A DNA stretch of 64,000 bases from Pacificimonas pallii. Lineage in GTDB: Bacteria > Pseudomonadota > Alphaproteobacteria > Sphingomonadales > Sphingomonadaceae. The notes under the pieces are model-generated. The model did not search any database and was not told the DNA's origin. It worked only from the letters and a program-made list of their open reading frames with translations. Positions 57,315-64,000 of this stretch are shown piece after piece. The stretch lies in the NCBI RefSeq assembly GCF_019204005.1, contig NZ_JAGSPA010000003.1, positions 434,001 through 498,000 on the forward strand. Reading direction: 5' to 3'. Every line of letters starts with the position of its first letter. The stretch's first letter is position 1. The position numbers and the translations under genes were made by a program.

Positions 57315-59924
57315 ATGCCCGCAGCAAAGTCTTCCAGCGCCCCATCGCCGATGATGGAGCAATTTCTCAGCATCAAGGCCGAGGCGGGCGACGACGCACT
57401 GCTGTTTTTCCGGATGGGTGACTTCTTTGAGCTGTTCTTCGACGACGCCGTCCGCGCCGCCGCCGCGCTCGATATCGCGCTGACGAAACGCGGTCAGCAT
57501 GAAGGGCGGGAAATCCCCATGTGCGGGGTCCCCGCTCACAGTGCGGAGGGCTATCTTGCGCGCCTGATCGCGAAGGGTTTCCGCGTCGCCATCGCCGACC
57601 AGGTCGAAAGCCCGGCAGAGGCCAGGAAACGCGGTTCGAAATCCGTGGTGAAGCGCGAGATCGTCCGGGTCGTCACACCCGGCACGCTTACGGAAGAATC
57701 CCTTCTCGACGCGCGCAGCGCCAATTATCTCGCCGCCTATGCGGAGGCTGCGGGCGAAGCGGCGCTGGCGTGGTGCGACATGTCGGCGGGCGGTTTCCAT
57801 ACCGCGCCGGTCACGGCCGCGGCTCTCCCCGCCGAACTCGCGCGCCTTAACCCCGCCGAGTTGATCCTGCGCGAAGGTACTGAGATCGCTGGTAATTGGC
57901 CGCTTAGCCCGCTGCCAAAGCCGAACTTCGATTCGTCCCGCGGGGAGGCCGCGCTGAAAGCCCGGTTTGAAATCGGTGCGCTTGATGGCCTTGGCGATTT
58001 CACCCGCGCCGAAATCGCCGCCGCCGGCGCGCTCCTGGCCTATCTTGAGGCCACGCAGATGGCCGCCGTGCCGCGCCTGCGCGCGCCGCAGCGGCAATTG
58101 CCCGGCGGCTTCATGCGCATTGACGCCGCGACACGCGGCAGCCTTGAACTATCGCGCACCGCGAAGGGCACCCGCGCAGGCTCGCTGACCGCCTGCCTCG
58201 ACGCCACGGTCACCGCGCCCGGCGCACGCCAGCTCTCCGCCGATCTGGCCGCACCGCTCACCGACGCCACCGAAATCGCCGCGCGCCTTGACCTCGTCGC
58301 GGCATTCCATGCCGGGGGCGAGGTCCGCGAACGCCTGCGCACCGCCCTGAAGGAAGTCCCCGACCTCGAACGCGCCCTTGGCCGTATCGCAGCGGGGCGC
58401 GGCCACCCGCGCGACCTCGGCCTGATCCGCGATGGACTGACCCGCGCCGACCAGATTCGCGCGCATCTGAAACGCGCCACGCTAATGGGCCCGCCGCCCA
58501 TGCTCGCCGACCTTCTCGCGACGATCGGCCCGCATGGGGAACTGACCGGGCTGCTTCACGCCGCACTGGTGCCAGAGCCCGGCATGAACGCCAATGAAGG
58601 CGGCTTCATCGCAGAGGGGTATGATCACACGCTCGACGAGCACCGCAGTCTGGCAAAAGATGCGCGCCGTCATATCGCAGCGCTAGAGGCGGAGTATCGC
58701 GCGCAGACCGGCGTTGAAAAGCTGCGCATCAAACATAACAATGTCCTGGGCTATTTCATTGAAGTCGCGCCGAAACATGCGGACGGCATGATGGCGGCGG
58801 ACAGCACGTTCGCGCACCGCCAGACCCTCGCCAATGCCGTCCGCTTCAATTCGGAGCAGCTCGCCGGCCTCGCCACCCGGATCGCTCAGGCACAGGGTCA
58901 GGCGCTCGCGCTGGAGGCGAAGCATTTCGCCGACCTCAACGCCGCTGTCCTCACGCACGCTGAAAGCATCGAGGCGACGGCATCCGCGCTCGCCCGTATC
59001 GACGTTTCGGCGGCATTGTCGGAGCTTGCCGCCCAGCGCGGCTGGGTGCGCCCGGCGGTCGATGACAGTCATGCCTTCACGATCACGCGGGGCCGCCATC
59101 CGGTTGTCGAGGCGGCCATGAAAAGCGGCCAGTTCGTTGCCAATGACTGCGCATTGGAACGCGATGGCTTCGTGTGGCTGGTCACCGGCCCCAATATGGC
59201 CGGCAAGTCGACATTCCTCCGCCAGAACGCGCTGATCGCCGTCATGGCGCAGGCGGGCAGTTTCGTGCCTGCCGACGCGGCGCATATCGGCGTCATCGAC
59301 CGCCTGTTCAGCCGCGTCGGCGCGTCCGACAATCTGGCGGAGGGCCGCTCCACATTCATGGTCGAGATGGTCGAGACGGCCGCCATTCTCAATCAGGCGA
59401 CCGACCGCTCTCTGGTGATCCTTGACGAGGTTGGCCGCGGTACCTCGACCTATGATGGCCTCTCCATCGCGTGGGCGGTGCTGGAGGCCGTGCATGACGG
59501 CCTGCGCGCGCGCTGCCTGTTCGCGTCCCACTATCACGAACTGACGGCCCTCGAACCGCGCCTCGACGCGCTGCGCCTCGCCACGGTCAGGGTACGGGAG
59601 TGGAAGGGCGATCTCGTCTTCCTGCATGAAGTCACGGAGGGCGCCGCCGACAAAAGCTACGGCCTTGCCGTTGCGCGTCTCGCCGGGCTGCCCGGCGACA
59701 CCACCGCCCGCGCCGCCGAAGTGCTCGCCGCCCTCGAAGACACACGCGATGCAACCGGCGGCATCGCGGCCGGGCTTACAGAGCTGCCTCTGTTCGCGGC
59801 CGCGGAACCGAGGGCGGAGGTAAAGGACGCGCTTCGTGAAAAGCTTGCCGACACGCGTCCGGACGAATTGTCCCCCCGCGCCGCGCTTGATCTGATCTAC
59901 GAACTCAAACGGCTGGCGGATTGA
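57315..59924 (+). CDS. mutS: DNA mismatch repair protein MutS
   Basis: An 869-residue mismatch-recognition ATPase. The mismatch-contact motif FxE is in FRMGDFFELFFDDA near residue 36; the lever and clamp domains follow, and the ATPase domain has Walker A GPNMAGKSTFLRQ near residue 627, Walker B LVILDEVGRGTSTYDG and the ASHYHEL segment. A C-terminal beta-clamp/tetramer region closes the protein. Full length and intact. No mutL is in the window. Co-directional with cysQ. Confidence 0.98.
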   Translation: MPAAKSSSAPSPMMEQFLSIKAEAGDDALLFFRMGDFFELFFDDAVRAAAALDIALTKRGQHEGREIPMCGVPAHSAEGYLARLIAKGFRVAIADQVESPAEARKRGSKSVVKREIVRVVTPGTLTEESLLDARSANYLAAYAEAAGEAALAWCDMSAGGFHTAPVTAAALPAELARLNPAELILREGTEIAGNWPLSPLPKPNFDSSRGEAALKARFEIGALDGLGDFTRAEIAAAGALLAYLEATQMAAVPRLRAPQRQLPGGFMRIDAATRGSLELSRTAKGTRAGSLTACLDATVTAPGARQLSADLAAPLTDATEIAARLDLVAAFHAGGEVRERLRTALKEVPDLERALGRIAAGRGHPRDLGLIRDGLTRADQIRAHLKRATLMGPPPMLADLLATIGPHGELTGLLHAALVPEPGMNANEGGFIAEGYDHTLDEHRSLAKDARRHIAALEAEYRAQTGVEKLRIKHNNVLGYFIEVAPKHADGMMAADSTFAHRQTLANAVRFNSEQLAGLATRIAQAQGQALALEAKHFADLNAAVLTHAESIEATASALARIDVSAALSELAAQRGWVRPAVDDSHAFTITRGRHPVVEAAMKSGQFVANDCALERDGFVWLVTGPNMAGKSTFLRQNALIAVMAQAGSFVPADAAHIGVIDRLFSRVGASDNLAEGRSTFMVEMVETAAILNQATDRSLVILDEVGRGTSTYDGLSIAWAVLEAVHDGLRARCLFASHYHELTALEPRLDALRLATVRVREWKGDLVFLHEVTEGAADKSYGLAVARLAGLPGDTTARAAEVLAALEDTRDATGGIAAGLTELPLFAAAEPRAEVKDALREKLADTRPDELSPRAALDLIYELKRLAD

Positions 59925-60001
59925 CACGCATGCCAACTAGCTATCGGCTTTTTCGTTCAGCGCTCCTATAACGCGCCAAGGACAGGGCAAACGGGATACC
60001 A

Positions 60002-61411
60002 ATGAAAACAATCAACAGCATCCGCATGGGCGCACGCGAAGTGCTGCCCCTCGTTGAGGGCGGCAAGGGCGTCAGCGCGACCAATGGCCAGTCTTCCGGG
60101 GCCTGGGCCGCGGCTGGCGGCATCGGCACGGTCAGCGCCGTGAACGCGGACAGCTATGACGACAATGGCGACATCATCCCGCAAATCTACCATGGCCGTA
60201 CGCGCGACGACCGGCACGAGGAACTCGTCAGATACGGTATCGACGGCGGCGTGGCGCAGCTGAAACAGGCCCGTGACCTCGCCGGGCCCGATGCGACCAT
60301 CAACATCAATGTCCTTTGGGAAATGGGCGGTGCGCAGCGCATCCTTGAGGGGATTTTCGAAAGCGAGGCGGGCGACCTGGTCGACGGCGTTACCTGCGGC
60401 GCGGGCATGCCCTACAAACTTGCCGAAATCAGCGCGCGCTTCGGTAAATATTATTATCCCATCATCTCGTCCGGGCGGGCCTTTCGCGCGCTGTGGAAGC
60501 GTTCCTATTCAAAGCATCCGGACTGGCTGGGCGCGGTGGTCTATGAGGATCCGTGGCTCGCGGGCGGTCATAATGGCCTTTCCAACGCCGAAGACCCGGA
60601 AGTGCCGCAGGACCCCTATCCGCGTGTGAAGGACCTGCGCGAGGTCATGCGGGCGGGCGGCATATCCGATGATCTGCCGATCATCATGGCGGGCGGCGTC
60701 TGGTTCCTGCGCGAATGGGAAGACTGGATCGACAATAGGGACCTCGGCACCATCGCGTTCCAGTTCGGCAGCCGTCCGCTGCTCACAAAGGAAAGTCCAA
60801 TTCCGGACATCTGGAAGGAGCGCCTGCCAAAACTGAGCGCGGGGGACATCCTGCTGCACCCGTTCAGCCCGACGGGATTTTATTCCTCCGCGGTGAAAAC
60901 GCCGTTCCTGATGGACATGGCGCGCCGTTCGGAACGCCAGATCGCATTCACCGCTGCGGCGGATGACACCCACACGCACAAGCTCGATGTGGGCTTCAAG
61001 GGCAATAAGACGTTCTGGGTCACCAGGGCGGACCTGATGCGGGCCCGCGGCTGGGTCGGCGAAGGCTTTACTGTCGCCATGAAGACGCCAGACGACACCC
61101 TGGTTTTTGAAACCGACGAGATGTCGAAGATCCTGCGCAAGGATCAGGCCGATTGCATGGGCTGTCTGTCGCAGTGCAAATTCTCGTCCTGGGCGGAACA
61201 TAATGAAAAGCATTCGACGGGCCGCCTCGCCGATCCCCGCAGCTTTTGCATCCAGAAGACACTGCAGGACATTGCCCATGGCGGCGACCCCGACGACAAT
61301 CTGATGTTCGCCGGGCACAGCGCGCATCATTTCTCGACCGACCCATTTTACTCCAACGGCTTTGTGCCGACCGTGAAGCAGCTCGTCGACCGCATTCTGA
61401 CGGGCGACTAA
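60002..61411 (+). CDS. nitronate-monooxygenase-like flavoprotein with C-terminal cysteine cluster
   Basis: A 469-residue TIM-barrel FMN enzyme related to nitronate monooxygenase/2-nitropropane dioxygenase. GAWAAAGGIGTVSAVN near the N-terminus and the phosphate-binding IIMAGGVWF and TIAFQFGSRPLL segments are visible. It is about 100 residues longer than the usual enzyme; the extra C-terminal part has CMGCLSQCKFSSWAEHNEKH and a later SFCIQK, a CxxCxxxC-plus-one set that could hold a cluster or zinc. The substrate is unknown, and the Cys set may be an electron-transfer addition (inference). Confidence 0.82.
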   Translation: MKTINSIRMGAREVLPLVEGGKGVSATNGQSSGAWAAAGGIGTVSAVNADSYDDNGDIIPQIYHGRTRDDRHEELVRYGIDGGVAQLKQARDLAGPDATININVLWEMGGAQRILEGIFESEAGDLVDGVTCGAGMPYKLAEISARFGKYYYPIISSGRAFRALWKRSYSKHPDWLGAVVYEDPWLAGGHNGLSNAEDPEVPQDPYPRVKDLREVMRAGGISDDLPIIMAGGVWFLREWEDWIDNRDLGTIAFQFGSRPLLTKESPIPDIWKERLPKLSAGDILLHPFSPTGFYSSAVKTPFLMDMARRSERQIAFTAAADDTHTHKLDVGFKGNKTFWVTRADLMRARGWVGEGFTVAMKTPDDTLVFETDEMSKILRKDQADCMGCLSQCKFSSWAEHNEKHSTGRLADPRSFCIQKTLQDIAHGGDPDDNLMFAGHSAHHFSTDPFYSNGFVPTVKQLVDRILTGD

Positions 61412-61494
61412 AACGCATCTCACATCATATAAAATGTGGATTCACCTTCACCTTCGCCTGCGTTAGGTAGGCGTGAGAAGAGGAATCCATCTCC

Positions 61495-62742
61495 GTGCCT
61501 AGATGCGTGCTAAGACTTTCCCTGCTCACTGCGTTCTTCGTGCTTGCCGCCTGTGCGTCCCGCACGTCATTGCCGCCTTCCGGTTCGGTGACGCAGCCGA
61601 CCTCTGCCGTGCCGCCGGTCGTGGTTCAGGAACCGGAAGAAAACGCCCGCGCCGCTGGATTCCGGCTCGTCACCTTTGCTGATGTCGCCGGCTGGCCCGC
61701 CAGCGATGTCACCCCCGCGCTGACGGCTTTCCAAAAGAGCTGCCGGTCCGTCACGCGCCGTCCCGATCCCAGCCGCCTTGCCATTTCCGACGACTGGCTC
61801 GCCCCCTGCGCCGCCGCGAAGAGCGCGACCGATGCCCGCGCTTTTTTCGAAGCGAGCTTCACGCCCGTCATCGTGGCGGAAGGCGATGCCTTCGTCACCG
61901 GTTATTATGAGCCCGAGATCGAGGGGTGCCGCCAGCCCACACCGGACTGCAACGTCCCGATCTACGCACCGCCGGAGGATCTCACGCGCACCGAACAGCC
62001 CGATCCTGAAAATCCCGGCAGGACAAAGCTCATGAAAGGCATGGTCGATGCAAATGGCGTATATTCGCTTTATCACGACCGCGCCGCCATCGATGCGGGC
62101 GCGCTTGCCAAGCGCGGCCTCGAAATCGCCTATGCGAAGGACGCCATCGAGCTGTTTTTCCTACAGATCCAGGGATCGGGTCGCCTGCGCCTGCCGGACG
62201 GCGGCGTCATGCGCATCGGCTATGCCGACCAGAATGGCCGCGAATATGTCGGCATCGGCCGCCGTCTGAGGGAAATGGACGCCCTCGCACCGGGCGAAGC
62301 CTCGATGCAGGGAATCATGCGCTGGCTGCGCGCCAATCCCGACCGGGGCCGGGCCCTGATGCACGAGAATAAAAGCTATATCTTCTTTCAGGAACTGACC
62401 GGCGAAGGCCCGCTTGGCGCGATGGGAACGCCCGTCACGCCAGAGGTCAGCCTGGCCACCGATCCGCGCTATGTACCGCTTGGTGCGCCGGTGTTTCTGA
62501 CCACGGAATATCTCAACGAATCGCGCGTCATGACGCCTTTCCAAAAGCTCATGGTGGCGCAGGATACCGGCGGGGCGATCAAGGGCACGAACCGCTTCGA
62601 CCTGTTCTGGGGCGCAGGCGCACGCGCCCGCACGATCGCAGGCGGCCTCGCATCGAAGGGCAGCGCGGTGATCCTGATCCCCAATGTGTCCGCAAATCGG
62701 CTGCGCAGCGAAATGCGCCTCGCGGCGCTGGACCTGCGCTGA
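61495..62742 (+). CDS. mltA: membrane-bound lytic murein transglycosylase A
   Basis: A 415-residue outer-membrane lipoprotein (signal ending FFVLAACAS, lipobox LAAC) that cleaves peptidoglycan glycan strands. The MltA domain (VTGYYEPEIEGCRQ, then LFFLQIQGSGRLRLPDG) and the 3D domain (VAQDTGGAIKGTNRFDLFWG) are intact, with the catalytic Asp in the last segment. The start is a GTG at 61495; AGAGGAA is about twelve bases upstream. It is followed four bases later by smr, the usual alphaproteobacterial mltA-smr pair; timA, often next to them, is at 3.7 kb instead. Confidence 0.93.
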   Translation: MPRCVLRLSLLTAFFVLAACASRTSLPPSGSVTQPTSAVPPVVVQEPEENARAAGFRLVTFADVAGWPASDVTPALTAFQKSCRSVTRRPDPSRLAISDDWLAPCAAAKSATDARAFFEASFTPVIVAEGDAFVTGYYEPEIEGCRQPTPDCNVPIYAPPEDLTRTEQPDPENPGRTKLMKGMVDANGVYSLYHDRAAIDAGALAKRGLEIAYAKDAIELFFLQIQGSGRLRLPDGGVMRIGYADQNGREYVGIGRRLREMDALAPGEASMQGIMRWLRANPDRGRALMHENKSYIFFQELTGEGPLGAMGTPVTPEVSLATDPRYVPLGAPVFLTTEYLNESRVMTPFQKLMVAQDTGGAIKGTNRFDLFWGAGARARTIAGGLASKGSAVILIPNVSANRLRSEMRLAALDLR

Positions 62743-62746
62743 ACCG

Positions 62747-63268
62747 GTGCCAAAGCGTCCGAAATCCCTGCCTGCGCAGGACCGGGCGCTGTGGGACCAG
62801 GTCGCGAGTACGGTGCGCCCGCTCGGCGATAAGCCGGTGCCGGTGCACCATAGCTTCCCGCGGGTCGATATCCGTGAGCGCGCGCCCACGGCACCGACGC
62901 TGCGGCCCAGCACTGTCCTCGCCGCCCCCGAACGCGCGTCGCTCGACGGCGGCTGGGACCGCCGCGTGCGCAAGGGGCAGATCGTTCCCGACCGCACGGT
63001 CGATCTGCATGGCCTCACCCGCGATGGTGCCTATGACGCGCTTGAACGCGCCATACACTGTGCCAGCCGCGACGGGGTCCGTACACTCCTCGTGATCACC
63101 GGCAAACCGCGCAGCCCGGCGGAGGCGCCGCGCGGGATCATCTCGAAAAGCCTGCCCGTCTGGCTGGAAACACCGCAGCTTCGTCCATTCGTCTCGGCGA
63201 CACGCCCCGCGCACGCCCGTCATGGCGGCAATGGCGCCGTCTACGTGGTGCTAAGGCGCGCGCGATAG
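62747..63268 (+). CDS. Smr/MutS2-C-terminal-domain protein
   Basis: A 173-residue protein with a disordered Pro/Arg-rich first half and a C-terminal Smr domain: TVDLHGLTRDGAYDALERAI near residue 85, LLVITGKPRSPAEAPRG, and the final HGGNGAVYVVLRRAR. Smr domains are nucleases acting on nicked DNA or on RNA at stalled ribosomes. The GTG at 62747 lies four bases after the mltA stop; the larger frame from 62684 reads through mltA. Its 3' end overlaps the convergent sodium channel gene by 18 bases. Confidence 0.88.
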   Translation: MPKRPKSLPAQDRALWDQVASTVRPLGDKPVPVHHSFPRVDIRERAPTAPTLRPSTVLAAPERASLDGGWDRRVRKGQIVPDRTVDLHGLTRDGAYDALERAIHCASRDGVRTLLVITGKPRSPAEAPRGIISKSLPVWLETPQLRPFVSATRPAHARHGGNGAVYVVLRRAR

Positions 63269-64000
63269 CGACTGGCGGGCAACGTCGTCGCGCAGCGCCT
63301 GCATTTCGGTCCGCAGCAGGCGTACTTCCGACAGGATCGCGTCGCGTTCCGCGTGACTGGCTTCGTCCTGCGCCTCATGCATGGCATTCACGATAATGGC
63401 GATGAACAGGTTCAGGACGATGAAGGATGAAATAAGCACGAACGGAACGAAAAACAGCCACGCATAGGGATAAACGTCCATCATCGGACGCACAATGCCC
63501 ATCGACCAGCTTTCCAGCGTCATGATCTGAAACAGCGTGTAAAGCGACTCCCCCACGGTCCCGAACCACAATGGGAAACGTTCACCAAACAGATTCGTCG
63601 CCATCACTGCCGCGATATAAAAAATCAGCGTCAGGAGCAGGACGACCGTCCCCATGGCAGGAATGGCTGTGAACAGTCCCTGCACGACCTGCCGCATGCG
63701 CGGTACGACGGATATGATCCTGAGGGCGCGCAGGATACGCAGCGCGCGCAGCACCGAAAACCCGCCGCCCGCCGGGACATAGGCCACCGCGACGATGAGC
63801 AGATCGAAGACATTCCACCCGTCGCGGAAAAAGCGCGCGCGATAGGCGAAAAGCTTCAAAGCCAGCTCGGCGGTAAAGATCGCTATGGCGACCTTATCCA
63901 GAAAAACAATGAGTTCGCCGCCGAAGGCCATGACGTCCGGGTCGGTCTCAAGGCCGATCAGGATGGCATTGACGACGATCACCGTCATGATGAACCGGCG
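63251..64000 (-). CDS. bacterial voltage-gated sodium channel (NaChBac/NavAb type), N-terminus beyond window
   Basis: 250 codons of a six-helix channel subunit; the first residues lie past the right edge, and the frame is open at 64000. S1 (RRFIMTVIVVNAILIGLETD), S2-S3, the S4 voltage sensor with regularly spaced arginines (RALRILRALRIISVVPRMRQ), and the pore with selectivity filter TLESWSMGIVRPM are all visible. TLESWSM is the filter of NavAb, which makes Na+ selectivity very likely. The tail is a charged coiled coil (AERDAILSEVRLLRTEMQAL), as in the family. It converges on smr with an 18-base overlap. Confidence 0.93.
   Translation of the reverse strand, partial: RRFIMTVIVVNAILIGLETDPDVMAFGGELIVFLDKVAIAIFTAELALKLFAYRARFFRDGWNVFDLLIVAVAYVPAGGGFSVLRALRILRALRIISVVPRMRQVVQGLFTAIPAMGTVVLLLTLIFYIAAVMATNLFGERFPLWFGTVGESLYTLFQIMTLESWSMGIVRPMMDVYPYAWLFFVPFVLISSFIVLNLFIAIIVNAMHEAQDEASHAERDAILSEVRLLRTEMQALRDDVARQSLSRAP

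Overview
The window is about 64 kb of GC-rich bacterial chromosome. By rough inspection GC is in the low-to-mid 60s percent. The gene content is alphaproteobacterial: a SecB/TimA pair, a serC-serA-hisZ-purA run, lptB joined to rpoN, and a short prephenate dehydratase with a fused ACT domain. Gene order and protein style most resemble the Sphingomonadales; this assignment is an inference from familiarity, not a search result. Genes are densely packed on both strands with many 1-4 base overlaps, and about fifteen of some sixty genes appear to start with GTG or TTG. I found no rRNA, tRNA, CRISPR array, phage or complete insertion sequence.

Layout. 1-7.4 kb: a truncated lipoprotein gene, then secB-murJ-trpS on the minus strand, diverging from timA, an NnrU-like membrane protein gene and an SDR gene; an alanine/sodium symporter gene converges on the SDR gene. 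7.4-14 kb: aminopeptidase P and prephenate dehydratase, diverging from a membrane-anchored cytochrome c; then a DUF418 membrane protein overlapping a LOG-family gene, and an extensin-like lipoprotein. 14-21 kb (plus strand): an MsrQ-like/PepSY pair ending in a strong terminator; a structured leader that hides the serC ribosome binding site; serC, serA, hisZ, a 44-residue membrane protein, a P-loop kinase and purA. 21-25 kb (minus): a ferredoxin-like protein, a J-domain protein, DUF937 and a DUF885 peptidase. 25-29 kb (plus): a DNA-repair-type radical SAM gene behind a perfect 16-bp palindrome, then lptB-rpoN.

29-41 kb: mixed metabolism (msrA, a glycerophosphodiesterase lipoprotein, an acyl-CoA synthetase, the bifunctional malic enzyme maeB, alpha/beta hydrolases, a lipoprotein methyltransferase, a quinone-oxidoreductase-type dehydrogenase, rppH, a MATE transporter). 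41-47 kb (plus): a histone-deacetylase-like gene, 2-oxoacid:ferredoxin oxidoreductase subunits korA and korB split by an AT-rich lipoprotein gene, then a three-gene ECF sigma / membrane protein / periplasmic helical protein operon. 47-56 kb (minus): acyl-CoA catabolism (two acyl-CoA dehydrogenases, a FadB/FadJ-type enzyme, a thioesterase, an SDR, a serine hydrolase, a 2-hydroxyacid dehydrogenase). 56-64 kb: a VOC protein, cysQ, mutS, a nitronate-monooxygenase-like enzyme, mltA, smr, and at the edge a voltage-gated sodium channel of the NaChBac/NavAb type.

The intergenic spaces carry two families of dispersed inverted-repeat elements, one of 79 bp and one of about 90 bp. One 79-bp copy lies between serC and serA. 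The observations most worth follow-up are the sodium channel, the split korAB operon, the SD-sequestering serC leader, the palindrome before the orphan radical SAM gene, the ECF operon, and the two repeat families.
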